Shown here: positions 26,399 to 35,917 of the stretch, one piece after another
Numbering within the stretch: the first letter of the stretch is position 1
How the letters are laid out: each line of letters begins with the position of its first letter
Assembly (NCBI RefSeq): GCF_000375345.1
Contig: NZ_AQXD01000003.1
Span: forward strand, 1 to 64,000
Reading direction: 5' to 3'
DNA from: Wohlfahrtiimonas chitiniclastica DSM 18708
Lineage (GTDB): Bacteria > Pseudomonadota > Gammaproteobacteria > Cardiobacteriales > Wohlfahrtiimonadaceae
DNA: 64,000 bases
Program-made: the position numbers and the translations under genes
The notes under the pieces: generated by a model
The model's input: the letters and a program-made list of their open reading frames with translations, nothing else
The model's database searches: none
Told to the model about the DNA's origin: nothing

Positions 26399-27475
26399 TT
26401 AATTTCCATTATTTAAGCGCGCTCGATAATTGCGAACCGCTTGATTATGCTGCTCTAACGTTGCACTAAAAATATGCTCGCCCGAGCCATCGCCTTTGGC
26501 CACAAAGTAAAGGCTATTGCCCTCTTTAGGATTCGCTGCCGCATACACCGCCGCAACGCTTGGCATTGCAATCGGCGTTGGGGGCAAGCCATTACGCGTA
26601 TAAGTGTTATATGGTGTATCGCGCTGAAGATCACTGCGATAAATCGTACCGCGATAGCGATCACCTAAACCATAAATCACCGTCGGATCTGTTTGTAAGC
26701 GCATGCCTTTTTGTAAGCGGCGCACAAAGACACCGGCAATTTCTGGGCGCTCATGGGCAACGCCTGTCTCTTTTTCAATGATCGAAGCGAGCGTTAATAA
26801 TTCATGTTGATTCTTGATGGGTAAGTCTAAATCACGCTTTTCCCACACTTGATTGACAAACTGCTGCATGGATTCATAACTGCGCTTTAAAAGCTCAACA
26901 TCCGTATACCCGCGCGGAAAGAGATACGTTTCCGGCATGAAGTAACCTTCATACGGCTGCCCTTTGTAACCAATAAATGCCATGATTTCATCGGGCGTCG
27001 CATCTTTTGGAATGGTTTGCACAATGTTCGGATGATTGATCATCGCATCGCGCATCTGTTTAAAATTCCAACCTTCCACCAAAGTAAAGCCGTATTGCAT
27101 GCTGCGCCCTTTGATGACATTCGTCCAAAAATCCGCTGGTCGCATTTGATCGGTGATCTCATACTCACCGGCTTTAATGTCACTGAGTGTGCCGGTTAAG
27201 CGGCCATAGATTTTAAGGAAATTAGGATCCGTCGAAGGGATTTTCGCTTTTAATTCACGCAATAATGCATCGCTGTTCATGCCCGGTTTCACTTCCACCA
27301 AAATAGGCGTTTCGGTGGTGATCATGGGCGTTTTCATGTACGTTAAAAAGTTGTACCCAAATTGTGCGAGCCACAAAAAGAGCCCCACAAAGACCGCCAA
27401 TAAAATGGCGCGCGAGAGCACATATTTAACGATGAACAGCAATGCTTTTTGAAGATAATGCAACAGTGATGCCAT
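26399..27475 (-). CDS. mltG: Endolytic peptidoglycan transglycosylase MltG
   Basis: MltG (YceG) cuts nascent glycan strands and sets their length, anchored in the inner membrane. The 358-residue protein has one N-terminal membrane helix (about 18-40), a LysM-like region, and the YceG catalytic domain with the glutamate in IIEKET (232-237) and GMRLQTDPTVIYG. Its ATG shares a base with the fabF stop (TAATG). In E. coli pabC lies between fabF and mltG; here it is missing. Confidence 0.95.
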   Translation of the reverse strand: MASLLHYLQKALLFIVKYVLSRAILLAVFVGLFLWLAQFGYNFLTYMKTPMITTETPILVEVKPGMNSDALLRELKAKIPSTDPNFLKIYGRLTGTLSDIKAGEYEITDQMRPADFWTNVIKGRSMQYGFTLVEGWNFKQMRDAMINHPNIVQTIPKDATPDEIMAFIGYKGQPYEGYFMPETYLFPRGYTDVELLKRSYESMQQFVNQVWEKRDLDLPIKNQHELLTLASIIEKETGVAHERPEIAGVFVRRLQKGMRLQTDPTVIYGLGDRYRGTIYRSDLQRDTPYNTYTRNGLPPTPIAMPSVAAVYAAANPKEGNSLYFVAKGDGSGEHIFSATLEQHNQAVRNYRARLNNGN

Positions 27476-28716
27476 TAATCTTGCATCCTAGAGAAGATCA
27501 ACGTGCCATTTGTGCCGCCAAAGCCAAAGGAGTTAGAGATGGCAACATCAATTTTGCGCGCTTGCGCCGTATGTGGCACCAAGTTGAGATCACACCCTTC
27601 ATCCGGATTGTCTAAGTTAATGGTGGGCGGTGCAACATTGTCACGAATGGATAAAATCGCAAAGACAGCTTCAATCCCGCCAGCGGCACCTAATAAGTGA
27701 CCGGTCATGGATTTTGTTGAGCTCATGGCCAGTTGATAGGCATGCTCACCAAAAATGGATTTTACAGCAGTTAATTCTGCCATGTCACCGAGCTTTGTGG
27801 ATGTACCGTGCGCATTGATGTAATCAATGGCATCTGGATTCATTTTTGCATCATTCAATGCCATTTGCATACAGCGCGCTGCGCCTTCACCGTTTTCCAT
27901 TGGCGAAGTGATGTGATAGGCATCACTGGTGGCACCAAAGCCCACCAATTCACAGTAAATGCGTGCACCGCGTTTTACAGCATGTTCGTAAGATTCTAAG
28001 ATGATGACGCCGGCACCATCGCCAAGCACAAAGCCATCACGGTCTTTGTCCCACGGACGAGAGGCTTTTGTGGGTTCATCATTGCGAGAAGATAAGGCAC
28101 GCGCAGCGGCAAAACCACCGATGCCTGTTGGGGTTGTGGCCATCTCTGCACCACCTGCGATCATCACATCGGCATCTCCATACGCAATCATGCGGGCTGC
28201 TAAACCAATGGAATGTGTCCCTGAGGCACATGCCGTCACAGCAGAAATGGAAGGGCCTTTAAATCCTGTCAAAATGGATAATTGACCAGGCAACATATTG
28301 ATGATTGAACGTGGTACATAAAAAGGACTGATTCGATTCGGGCCTTTTTTCAATAAAGTTTCGCAGTTATCTTCAATGCCAGGCAAGCCACCAATGCCAG
28401 AGCCGAGCATCGCACCGATACGATCTGCATTGGCATCTGTGATTTCAAGACCTGCGTCTTTAATCGCATCCACCGCAGCGCCAATCCCGTATTGAATGAA
28501 TAGATCCATACGTTTGGCATCTTTCGGATTCATGTATTTTGATACGTCAAAATCTTTGGTTGATGCCGAAAAAGTGACCGGATACCCTGTTGCATCAAAT
28601 GCAGTAATGGGTGCAGCACCACTCACTCCAGCTAAAATATTCGTCCAAGCCGATTCCACAGTATTACCCAATGCAGAAACGATGCCTAAGCCTGTGACAA
28701 CTACTCGCTGTTTCAT
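27475..28716 (-). CDS. fabF: 3-oxoacyl-[acyl-carrier-protein] synthase II
   Basis: FabF is the condensing enzyme for elongation of long and cis-unsaturated acyl-ACPs. The 413-residue protein has the catalytic triad at exactly the classic positions: Cys163 (TACASGTHS), His303 (NAHGTS) and His340 ([11 protein letters not shown]). It follows acpP after a 360-base interval that contains a terminator-like hairpin, and it is coupled to mltG downstream. Confidence 0.97.
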   Translation of the reverse strand: MKQRVVVTGLGIVSALGNTVESAWTNILAGVSGAAPITAFDATGYPVTFSASTKDFDVSKYMNPKDAKRMDLFIQYGIGAAVDAIKDAGLEITDANADRIGAMLGSGIGGLPGIEDNCETLLKKGPNRISPFYVPRSIINMLPGQLSILTGFKGPSISAVTACASGTHSIGLAARMIAYGDADVMIAGGAEMATTPTGIGGFAAARALSSRNDEPTKASRPWDKDRDGFVLGDGAGVIILESYEHAVKRGARIYCELVGFGATSDAYHITSPMENGEGAARCMQMALNDAKMNPDAIDYINAHGTSTKLGDMAELTAVKSIFGEHAYQLAMSSTKSMTGHLLGAAGGIEAVFAILSIRDNVAPPTINLDNPDEGCDLNLVPHTAQARKIDVAISNSFGFGGTNGTLIFSRMQD

Positions 28717-28743
28717 AACCGATTTCCTTAATGTTTATATGAT

Positions 28744-28794
28744 AAAAAAATAGAACGGTTTCATAAAACCTTTGAGTCCTATGAGAACCGCTCT
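28744..28794 (-). terminator. Terminator or attenuator hairpin between acpP and fabF
   Basis: On the minus strand an imperfect stem (28781-28794 with 28752-28763, loop of 17) is followed by seven Us (28744-28750). It lies 45 bases past the acpP stop and 28 bases before the fabF start. It would end most acpP transcripts and let some run into fabF. Confidence 0.62.
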
Positions 28795-28839
28795 ATCGAC
28801 AATTCTGACCAGATTATTCAAATTATGACATTGAATAAA

Positions 28840-29079
28840 TTATTTATCTAAGTTTGCTGTCACGTAGTCAATTGCTTGTTGAACTGTTGTGATTTTTTCA
28901 GCTTCTTCATCTGGGATTTCACAATCAAACTCTTCTTCAAGAGCCATTACCAACTCAACTGTATCTAAAGAGTCCGCGCTTAGATCATCAATGAAAGAAG
29001 ATGAATTTGTTACTTGATCTTCTTTCACTTGAAGTTGTTCCATAACAATCTTCTTAACACGTGCTTCGATATCGCTCAT
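28840..29079 (-). CDS. acpP: Acyl carrier protein
   Basis: AcpP carries growing acyl chains on a phosphopantetheine arm. The 79-residue acidic product (from ATG 29079) has Ser37 in the DSLD motif. An in-frame extension upstream to 29184 is rejected because it encodes a hydrophobic stretch unlike any ACP, and AAGGAT lies ten bases before this ATG. It is flanked by fabG and fabF as in E. coli; fabH, fabD and plsX are not present upstream. It has its own candidate promoter. Confidence 0.97.
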   Translation of the reverse strand: MSDIEARVKKIVMEQLQVKEDQVTNSSSFIDDLSADSLDTVELVMALEEEFDCEIPDEEAEKITTVQQAIDYVTANLDK

Positions 29080-29134
29080 AATTTTAAAAATCCTTAACTT
29101 AATAAAAAATATAGGTATCAAATTACCAAATTGT

Positions 29135-29164
29135 ATTTTAGAAAAAATGTTGCACAAAGTCCAA
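29135..29164 (-). promoter_or_regulatory. Candidate promoter of acpP
   Basis: TTGGAC (29159-29164) and TAAAAT (29135-29140) are 18 bases apart on the minus strand in the gap between fabG and acpP. A separate promoter is expected since acpP needs far more product than fabG. Confidence 0.5.
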
Positions 29165-29183
29165 GACTTTTTCAAGTCCTGCA

Positions 29184-29918
29184 CTATGGCATGTACATTC
29201 CACCGTTCACATGGATCGTTTCGCCAGTGATGTAACCTGACTCATCCGCCACTAAAAACTTCACTGCATTGGCAATATCTTCAGGTTGACCGAGCATATT
29301 CATTGGAATATTTTTGAGTAATGACTCTTTCACTGCATCTGGCAGATCTTTTGTCATATCGGTGTCAATAAACCCGGGCGCAACGCAGTTTACAGTAATA
29401 CCACGGCTTGCAACTTCAATGGCCATGGATTTTGTAAAGCCGATCACACCTGCTTTTGCCGCTGCATAGTTCGTCTGCCCAGCATTGCCTGTTACACCCA
29501 CGATGGAGGTAATGTTCACAATGCGGCCAAAACGCGCTTTCATCATATCGCGCATCACTGCTTTCGATAATTTATAAATACTGGTTAAGTTAGTCGTGAT
29601 CACATCAGACCAATCTTGATCTTTCATTCTCATGAGTAACTGATCTTTTGTGATGCCTGCATTGTTCACCAATACAGAGATCGCGCCATGTTTTTCAGTG
29701 ATGGCTTTTAAGACTGCATCAATGCTTTCGCTCTCTGCAACATTCAATACAAGCGCATCGCCATTGTCGCCTAAGAAGCCTTGAATGGTTGCCACACCAT
29801 TTTCTGATGTTGCGGTGCCCACCACAAAGTAGTTCGCTGCCACTAAAGCTTCGGCAATTGCTTTACCAATCCCGCGAGTTGCGCCTGTTACCAATGCAAT
29901 TTTCTTTTCTTGACTCAT
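29184..29918 (-). CDS. fabG: 3-oxoacyl-[acyl-carrier-protein] reductase
   Basis: FabG reduces 3-oxoacyl-ACP with NADPH. It is a 244-residue short-chain dehydrogenase with [10 protein letters not shown] (11-20), NNAG (85-88) and the catalytic Ser138, Tyr151 and Lys155 (NYAAAKAG) at the same positions as E. coli FabG. It starts 12 bases after zapD, which suggests it is read from the pilC-pilD-coaE-zapD message as well. Confidence 0.96.
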   Translation of the reverse strand: MSQEKKIALVTGATRGIGKAIAEALVAANYFVVGTATSENGVATIQGFLGDNGDALVLNVAESESIDAVLKAITEKHGAISVLVNNAGITKDQLLMRMKDQDWSDVITTNLTSIYKLSKAVMRDMMKARFGRIVNITSIVGVTGNAGQTNYAAAKAGVIGFTKSMAIEVASRGITVNCVAPGFIDTDMTKDLPDAVKESLLKNIPMNMLGQPEDIANAVKFLVADESGYITGETIHVNGGMYMP

Positions 29919-29930
29919 AAAAAACCTCTA

Positions 29931-30644
29931 TTAACCACAACGTTCAACCACCATCTCTAAATCCTCTTTCACTTGCGTGACAGGATCAAAAGGTGATGTT
30001 TGTTCCATTAATCGAATGCTCAATTGCTGCTTATTGCCGCTGAACTCTGGGTAGATCATTTTATCTCCCATGTCTAGGCGCACCAATTCAGCGTCCCATT
30101 TTACCGTTTTGTAAAATAGTCCTTGTTTAAAATGGCACACTTCTTGATCTGACAAAGCGCGCAATATCGATAAAACATAATTCAATGCTTTTTCTGTGGG
30201 CGCAAACTGCTTAAACCAACGATCCATGTGCTCTAAACGTAATCCGTGCTCAAAACGCAACCAATGATGGAGATTTGGCAAATCAAATGCGCCCAATCCG
30301 CCGGTCATTTTCAAACGCTGACGAACCACATTTAAAAAGATGTTTTCTTTGACTTCATCAAAAGCTTTCACGCTGCCAAAGACTAAATCTTGGCTCAGTT
30401 CTTTCATCTCTTGACGCTGTGCGTCACTGATCTCTTCTTTATATTGCAAACGATCTAACTGTTTGATCATCTCAATTTTTAAATTATTTTTCGAGATCAC
30501 TTCCACTAAATCCACCAATGCCGACAATGCTGCAATCGTGCTAAATGGATTGTCATACTCAATGTGCGACTGGCTCTGTTTAAACAGCATCTCCGCACGC
30601 AACAAACGGCGAACACCCTCACTGAGAGGAAATTCATAAATCAT
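29931..30644 (-). CDS. zapD: Cell division protein ZapD
   Basis: ZapD (YacF) crosslinks FtsZ filaments in the Z ring. The 237-residue protein starts with the family block YEFPLSEGVRRLLRAEMLF and has no membrane segment. It follows coaE by three bases, as in E. coli, where yacG comes next; yacG is absent here and fabG follows. Confidence 0.92.
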   Translation of the reverse strand: MIYEFPLSEGVRRLLRAEMLFKQSQSHIEYDNPFSTIAALSALVDLVEVISKNNLKIEMIKQLDRLQYKEEISDAQRQEMKELSQDLVFGSVKAFDEVKENIFLNVVRQRLKMTGGLGAFDLPNLHHWLRFEHGLRLEHMDRWFKQFAPTEKALNYVLSILRALSDQEVCHFKQGLFYKTVKWDAELVRLDMGDKMIYPEFSGNKQQLSIRLMEQTSPFDPVTQVKEDLEMVVERCG

Positions 30645-30647
30645 AAA

Positions 30648-31277
30648 TCATGTCACCCTATTCTTAGATGGTGCTAGACTATACTGTTTATCTAACTGTT
30701 TCAATACTTTTTGCGTATATTCAGCATTCGTATTGAGGATGATTGTATTCGCTAAAGCCCTGCGCGCTTGATTGCTTGGTTGAGAATCAATGATGCGTTT
30801 TGCCAAGGTTTCATCAATGTGATCACGCGCCATCACGCGCTCAAGCTGTATTTCTTCATCCACTTCAATCACAAGAATTTGATCGGCCAGCGCGACATAT
30901 GGCGAGCCTGCATGCAATAGAGGCACCACCACTAAATCATATGAGCCATCGCCTGTACCCAATAGATCTTGAACCCGCTGATGAATCAATGGGTGCATAA
31001 TATTTTCCAGCGTCGTTTTATGGACGGGATCACTGAAAATCAATGCGCGCAATTGAACGCGGTCAATCACACCTTCTTTAAAAATTCCATCGCCAAAGGC
31101 AGCTTTAACCGCTGTGAGCGCTGTTTGAGAATAGGAATTGCCATCTTTTTGTAATAATTGACGCGCGATGACATCTGTATCAATCACATGGGCATTGAGC
31201 GTGCCCAAATAATTAGAGGCCAATGTTTTGCCAGAAGCAATGCCGCCCGTCAGAACGATGATCTGTCGATCCATCAT
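30648..31277 (-). CDS. coaE: Dephospho-CoA kinase
   Basis: CoaE does the last step of coenzyme A synthesis. The 209-residue protein has the P-loop TGGIASGKT (10-18), VIDTDVIARQLL, and VVVPLLHAG. Its start overlaps the pilD stop by four bases. The pilD-coaE link is common in gammaproteobacteria. Confidence 0.94.
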   Translation of the reverse strand: MMDRQIIVLTGGIASGKTLASNYLGTLNAHVIDTDVIARQLLQKDGNSYSQTALTAVKAAFGDGIFKEGVIDRVQLRALIFSDPVHKTTLENIMHPLIHQRVQDLLGTGDGSYDLVVVPLLHAGSPYVALADQILVIEVDEEIQLERVMARDHIDETLAKRIIDSQPSNQARRALANTIILNTNAEYTQKVLKQLDKQYSLAPSKNRVT

Positions 31278-32203
31278 GAGGCAAGATAGAAAAAGGTGTG
31301 GGGCTCAATGCCAAAGAGCACAATCAACAAGGCAGCGAGCGCTAAAAATGGCCCATACGGAATCATACGATTTTTAGAAATCATCATCACCGCAATGCCC
31401 ACGATCGCACCACTGATGGAAGAGAGCAAAATCACATTAAAGAGATTGCCTAAACCCAGCCATGCGCCAAGGGCAGCCAAGAGTTTAAAGTCGCCATTGC
31501 CCATGCCATCACGACGCAAAATAAGGCGCGCCACTTGATTGATGAACCATAAAGATAAATAACCGACGATTGCACCTAAGAAGGCTTCCTGAAAATTGAC
31601 ATGAATCCAACCATAAAAACTCGACAATAAGCCAAGCCACATCAATGGTAAAGTCAATTGATCCGGTAATACATAGAATTTGAGGTCAATCAATGACAAC
31701 GTCATCAAAATCCACATAAAAAAGACAAAGAGCGCGCCATTTAAATCTAAACCCGTCACGTAAATCACGGCAACTGTTAATAATCCACTGAATAACTCAA
31801 CGAGCGGATATTGCACAGAAATAGGAGCATGACAGCCTGAACATTTGCCCCTTAAAAAGAGCCAACCTAAGACAGGAATGTTTTCATACGCGCGGATTTT
31901 ATGCCCACAGTTTGGGCAGCTTGATGCAGGCGTTGCTAAATATAACAATCCTTTTGCCGGCAATACATCGTGCTTTGTTAAGAGTTGATCAGCATTGTTA
32001 CGGGACAAAATGCGATCTAAAATCGGAATGCCACTTTTAAAACGATCGGGCTTTGCCGCCTCTTCACGCAAAAACTCTGAAATCACACGATAATCTTGAT
32101 CAAACAGAATTTTAGGCAAACGATAGGCAACAACATTCAAAAAGCTGCCAATGGCAGCTCCGAGAATAAAAATTAAGATGAACAAGGGAATTTCTGCTTG
32201 CAC
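31274..32203 (-). CDS. pilD: Type IV prepilin peptidase / N-methyltransferase
   Basis: PilD cleaves the leader of PilA and minor pilins in the inner membrane and methylates the new N-terminus. The 309-residue product has about eight membrane helices, two CxxC pairs (Cys96/Cys99, Cys121/Cys124) for zinc, and the catalytic aspartates Asp173 (SLIDLKFYVLPD) and Asp238 (GNGDFK). The stretch before the first CxxC is about 20 residues longer than usual. It shares one base with the pilC stop and overlaps coaE by four. Confidence 0.95.
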   Translation of the reverse strand: MQAEIPLFILIFILGAAIGSFLNVVAYRLPKILFDQDYRVISEFLREEAAKPDRFKSGIPILDRILSRNNADQLLTKHDVLPAKGLLYLATPASSCPNCGHKIRAYENIPVLGWLFLRGKCSGCHAPISVQYPLVELFSGLLTVAVIYVTGLDLNGALFVFFMWILMTLSLIDLKFYVLPDQLTLPLMWLGLLSSFYGWIHVNFQEAFLGAIVGYLSLWFINQVARLILRRDGMGNGDFKLLAALGAWLGLGNLFNVILLSSISGAIVGIAVMMISKNRMIPYGPFLALAALLIVLFGIEPHTFFYLAS

Positions 32204-33420
32204 TACATACCTTCAGCCATACTAAAGAGCGGTAAATACATCGCCACAACAATACCACCAACGAGCGAACCTAGAATCACAATCAAAATCGGTTCAATCA
32301 TCGACATCATCGCGCCCACGGCATTGTCGATATCTTCCATGTATAAGTTTGAAACTTTATTTAACATTTCAGATAAGTTACCGGATTTTTCACCAATGCC
32401 CACCATGTAGCTCACCATATCGGGGAACATTTTTGATTGACGCATCGCAAAGTTTAACTCTTGCCCGATGGAGACGTTCGCATTAATTTTCTCAATTGCT
32501 TCTTTAAATACAGAGTTGCTTGTAGAATCAGCAACCGTTGTTAAGGCTGCAATCATTGGCGTACCTGCCTCATACATCGTCGCCAACGTACTTGCAAAGT
32601 TTGCACTGTTAGACAATACAATTAAATTACCGAAAATCGGGAGTTTAAGCACCACTTCATCGAATTTGCGTTTGAATTTTAAATTCGTGCGCAGTAAACG
32701 TTTAAAGAGATAAATGAAGACGCCAATGCCCATTAAGGTATAAATGAAGCCCCATGAGCGAATCCCTTCTGAAATGTTTACAACAAATTGCGTTGCGCCA
32801 GGTAATTCCCTGCCCTGCTCTTTAAACATGTCCGCAAAGACAGGCACCACTTTCCATAAAATTAAAGCGGTGATGCTCAACGCAATGAAAATAACGATGG
32901 CAGGATAGACCAATGCTTTTTTGATGGTCTTTTTAATGCGACTTGATTTTTCTAAGAAATCCGCAAGTTGCGCTAGAATGATTTCAAGTGTCCCTGAACG
33001 CTCACCGGCAGCCACTAAGCCCACATAGGTGCGATCAAAGATAAAAGGATGTTTTGCTAAAGCGTTCGACAAGCCACCACCGCGATCAACGTCGGTTTTG
33101 ACTGTATACAATAATTCACTTAAAGCAATTTTAGATGCGCCTGAAGCCTGCATAGAGAGCGCTTCAGATAACGGTAGACCTGCTGCTAACATCGTCGCCA
33201 ATTGGCGCGTGAAGAGCATAATGTCATCGGGCTTAACCTTACCGCCCTTACCTTTTTTGACTTTAGCTTTGACAATTTTGAGTGGTTGAATGCCTTGGGC
33301 GTTTAATAGAGATCTCACCTTAGTGGGAGACGCTGCTTTTAATACACCCTCAACACGATTACCTAACTTATCACGACCAACCCAATTATAGTCGACTTCT
33401 TTTCGATTATCTAAAGCCAT
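32203..33420 (-). CDS. pilC: Type IV pilus inner-membrane platform protein PilC
   Basis: PilC is the polytopic platform on which PilB and PilT act. The 405 residues contain two T2SSF domains (about 70-195 and 275-395), each with a membrane hairpin, and the FTRQLATMLAAGLPLSEAL and GERSGTLEIIL signatures. pilB is not upstream, as it usually is. Instead tRNA-Leu ends only 25 bases before this start, so pilC is probably served by the secG-tRNA transcript or a promoter at the tRNA's 3' end. Confidence 0.95.
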   Translation of the reverse strand: MALDNRKEVDYNWVGRDKLGNRVEGVLKAASPTKVRSLLNAQGIQPLKIVKAKVKKGKGGKVKPDDIMLFTRQLATMLAAGLPLSEALSMQASGASKIALSELLYTVKTDVDRGGGLSNALAKHPFIFDRTYVGLVAAGERSGTLEIILAQLADFLEKSSRIKKTIKKALVYPAIVIFIALSITALILWKVVPVFADMFKEQGRELPGATQFVVNISEGIRSWGFIYTLMGIGVFIYLFKRLLRTNLKFKRKFDEVVLKLPIFGNLIVLSNSANFASTLATMYEAGTPMIAALTTVADSTSNSVFKEAIEKINANVSIGQELNFAMRQSKMFPDMVSYMVGIGEKSGNLSEMLNKVSNLYMEDIDNAVGAMMSMIEPILIVILGSLVGGIVVAMYLPLFSMAEGM

Positions 33421-33445
33421 AGGTTTCCATTCTTTATTAGTATAA

Positions 33446-33530
33446 TGGTACCGACGCCCGGACTTGAACCGGGAAGCCTTTCAGCACTACCACCTCAAGG
33501 TAGCGTGTCTACCAATTCCACCACGCCGGC
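33446..33530 (-). tRNA. leuU: tRNA-Leu (anticodon GAG)
   Basis: A class II tRNA of 85 bases with the 3' CCA encoded. Acceptor GCCGGCG pairs with CGTCGGT (two G-U pairs). The anticodon arm is CTACC-TTGAGGT-GGTAG, giving GAG, which reads CUC and CUU. A long variable arm follows, then the T arm CCCGG-TTCAAGT-CCGGG. It lies downstream of secG exactly as leuU does in E. coli. Confidence 0.96.
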
Positions 33531-33575
33531 AATTAACTCAAACAGTATATATTAATTTTTCTATTTGTCTGCATA

Positions 33576-33600
33576 ATTAATGCGCGATTTGCACATTAAT
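33576..33600 (-). other. Hairpin between secG and tRNA-Leu
   Basis: A 10-bp stem with one mismatch (33576-33585 with 33591-33600, five-base loop) begins right after the secG stop. There is no U-run, so it is more likely an RNA processing site for releasing the tRNA, or an end-protecting structure, than a terminator. Confidence 0.45.
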
Positions 33601-33948
33601 TTATTTTGTTGAATTTTCTACAGGATCAACAGAAGGAACAGACAGATCTTCAATCGTTGGCACAATCGATACAGCTGGCACATCTAACACGCTCTCGCCT
33701 TCAACTGTGGCTTTTTTGCCATACAAGACCATCATGGAAAAACTGGTGAGGAAAAACACCACCACTAACCATTTTGTCATGCGTGCTAAAAAGTTACTTT
33801 TACCGGCAGCACCAAATACTGTACCAGAAGCTCCGCTACCAAAAGCCGTTCCTGCGTCTGCGCCTTTGCCGTGTTGAATCAAAACCAATCCGACAATACA
33901 CAAAGCCACAATAACGTGAATCACTGTAATGATTGTTGTTAATACCAT
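33601..33948 (-). CDS. secG: Protein translocase subunit SecG
   Basis: SecG is the small third subunit of the SecYEG channel. The 115-residue product has two membrane helices (about 4-22 and 54-75) around the conserved loop VLIQHGKGADAGTAFGSGASGTVFG, here spanning 23-47. The Ser/Val/Pro-rich C-terminal tail is typical. It sits 15 bases after tpiA and before tRNA-Leu, the order found in many gammaproteobacteria. Confidence 0.95.
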   Translation of the reverse strand: MVLTTIITVIHVIVALCIVGLVLIQHGKGADAGTAFGSGASGTVFGAAGKSNFLARMTKWLVVVFFLTSFSMMVLYGKKATVEGESVLDVPAVSIVPTIEDLSVPSVDPVENSTK

Positions 33949-33963
33949 ATTAAACCTTCAATG

Positions 33964-34716
33964 TTACTCAACACTTCGAATAATTTGTGAAAATACATCT
34001 GGTTTCAATGAAGCGCCGCCCACTAACACGCCATCAATATGGCTCATGGCCATATATTGTGCGGAGTTATCAGCTGTGACACTTCCACCATATAGAATAC
34101 GTAAAGAATCGCGAATACTATCACTTTTACCAATTAATGTACAGAAAATAAACGCGTGCACTTCGTTGGCAATCTCTGCACTCGCTGACTTGCCTGTACC
34201 AATTGCCCAAACGGGCTCATAAGCCACAACAACGTTCTCAAATGCTTCCATGCCAATGCGCTGAACAACACTATTTAGCTGCGCTTCAATCACACTTTTC
34301 CAAGCATCGCTTTCGCGCTCTTCAAGGGTTTCACCCACACATAAAATTGGCGTCAAACCATTCTTAATGGCAAACTCTACTTTTTCTGCCACCACATCAT
34401 TGGTTTCGCCAAAATATTGACGACGCTCTGAGTGACCGACAAGCACATATTGACAACCAATGTCTTTGAGCATTTTGCCAGAGACTTCACCGGTATAAGC
34501 ACCTTGATCAAATTTTGCTAAATTTTGTGCACTGAGCTGAATTTTACTCTCTTTTGCCCACAATGCCACTTGAGGCAAATACACAAAAGGTGGCGCGATC
34601 ACCACATCGTGATTGCTTTGATCGGCAGCATCTTTAATGCCATCGACGATGGTTTGAGCGAGCGCGATGTCGCCATTCATTTTCCAGTTTCCTGCAATCA
34701 ACTTTTTCTTTTTCAT
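33964..34716 (-). CDS. tpiA: Triosephosphate isomerase
   Basis: TpiA interconverts dihydroxyacetone phosphate and glyceraldehyde 3-phosphate. The 250-residue product has all catalytic residues: Lys12 (GNWKMNG), His95 (VGHSERR) and Glu167 (AYEPVWAIGTG). ATG 34716 is chosen since AGGTG lies just upstream; an upstream ATG at 34731 would add five residues. It leads the tpiA-secG-tRNA unit and diverges from mreB. Confidence 0.96.
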   Translation of the reverse strand: MKKKKLIAGNWKMNGDIALAQTIVDGIKDAADQSNHDVVIAPPFVYLPQVALWAKESKIQLSAQNLAKFDQGAYTGEVSGKMLKDIGCQYVLVGHSERRQYFGETNDVVAEKVEFAIKNGLTPILCVGETLEERESDAWKSVIEAQLNSVVQRIGMEAFENVVVAYEPVWAIGTGKSASAEIANEVHAFIFCTLIGKSDSIRDSLRILYGGSVTADNSAQYMAMSHIDGVLVGGASLKPDVFSQIIRSVE

Positions 34717-34862
34717 AAGGCACCTATACATGTCTATTTTTAAAAGCCATTGTATGTTACTGCATTGTCACATTTTTTTATAGCCCCATAGGTTTATATT
34801 CCCTCAAAACCATGTAAAATGGGCACCTTATTTTTATTTTCCTGATGGCAGATGGACAAATT

Positions 34863-35912
34863 ATGATACCAAAACGACTAAAGTCACTCTTCTCTTGTGA
34901 TCTTTCAATCGACCTCGGAACAGCGAACACACTCATCTATGCTCGCGGACAGGGCATCATTTTAAATGAGCCGTCCGTTGTGGCTATGGAAAAAGATAAA
35001 AAAACAGGCCGTGAAAGAGTCGCCGCTGTCGGTCATGAAGCTAAACGCATGCTCGGCAGAACGCCAGATGGCATCGATGCTTACCGCCCTTTAAAAGATG
35101 GTGTGATTGCAGACATCGAGCGCACAGAAGACATGCTCGGCAGCTTCATCAATCGCGTATTGCATAAACGTGCCTTCATTAAACCCACGCCACGCATCAT
35201 TGTTTGTGTACCATCAGGTGCGACCCATGTGGAAAAACGCGCCATCAAAGAAGCCACAGAAGCATCCGGCGCGATTGATGTTAAATTGATTCCTGAACCC
35301 ATGGCCGCTGCCCTTGGCGCAGGCATTCCGGTTCACGAAGCCACCGGCTCAATGATTTTAGACATCGGTGGTGGTACCTCTGAAGTCGCGGTGATCTCCT
35401 TAACAGGGATTGTATATGCCAACTCCATTCGCATTGGCGGTGACCATTTTGATGAAGCCATTATTCAATATGTGCGCCGTAATTATGGCATGCTCATTGG
35501 TGAGCCAACCGCTGAACGCATCAAGCAAGATGTGGGCACAGCCTATCCACTCAATGAAGTGTTAGAGACACAAGTGCGTGGCCGTAACTTAAGCGAAGGC
35601 ATTCCGCGCACATTTACCCTCACGTCCAATGAAATTTTAGAAGCCTTGATGGAGCCATTACAAGGCATCGTCAGTGCGGTGCGTTTAGCCCTTGAGCAAA
35701 CACCCCCAGAATTGGCGGCTGACATCTCTGAACGCGGCATTGTCATCACCGGTGGCGGCGCGCTTTTACGCAACATCGATCTACTCATCTCGGAAGAGAC
35801 AGGGTTAGATGCCATCATCGCAGATGATCCATTAACCTGTGTGGTGCGTGGCGGTGGTAAAGCCCTAGAAATGCAAGGCATGTATGGTTTAAACGCATTT
35901 GCACTTGAATAA
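34863..35912 (+). CDS. mreB: Rod shape-determining protein MreB
   Basis: MreB is the bacterial actin that guides lateral wall synthesis. From ATG 34863 it has 349 residues, starting like E. coli MreB with a short amphipathic segment (IPKRLKSLF) and then [12 protein letters not shown] (phosphate 1). Further motifs: AEAAALGAG-like [26 protein letters not shown] (phosphate 2) and [11 protein letters not shown] (adenosine). A frame open from 34845 would add six residues without a ribosome binding site. It is the first of eight plus-strand wall genes. Confidence 0.96.
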   Translation: MIPKRLKSLFSCDLSIDLGTANTLIYARGQGIILNEPSVVAMEKDKKTGRERVAAVGHEAKRMLGRTPDGIDAYRPLKDGVIADIERTEDMLGSFINRVLHKRAFIKPTPRIIVCVPSGATHVEKRAIKEATEASGAIDVKLIPEPMAAALGAGIPVHEATGSMILDIGGGTSEVAVISLTGIVYANSIRIGGDHFDEAIIQYVRRNYGMLIGEPTAERIKQDVGTAYPLNEVLETQVRGRNLSEGIPRTFTLTSNEILEALMEPLQGIVSAVRLALEQTPPELAADISERGIVITGGGALLRNIDLLISEETGLDAIIADDPLTCVVRGGGKALEMQGMYGLNAFALE

Positions 35913-35917
35913 ATTGA

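Noticed and set aside
29079-29184. 35-codon N-terminal extension of acpP
   Set aside because: Hydrophobic and unlike any ACP; a good ribosome binding site and the family start support ATG 29079.
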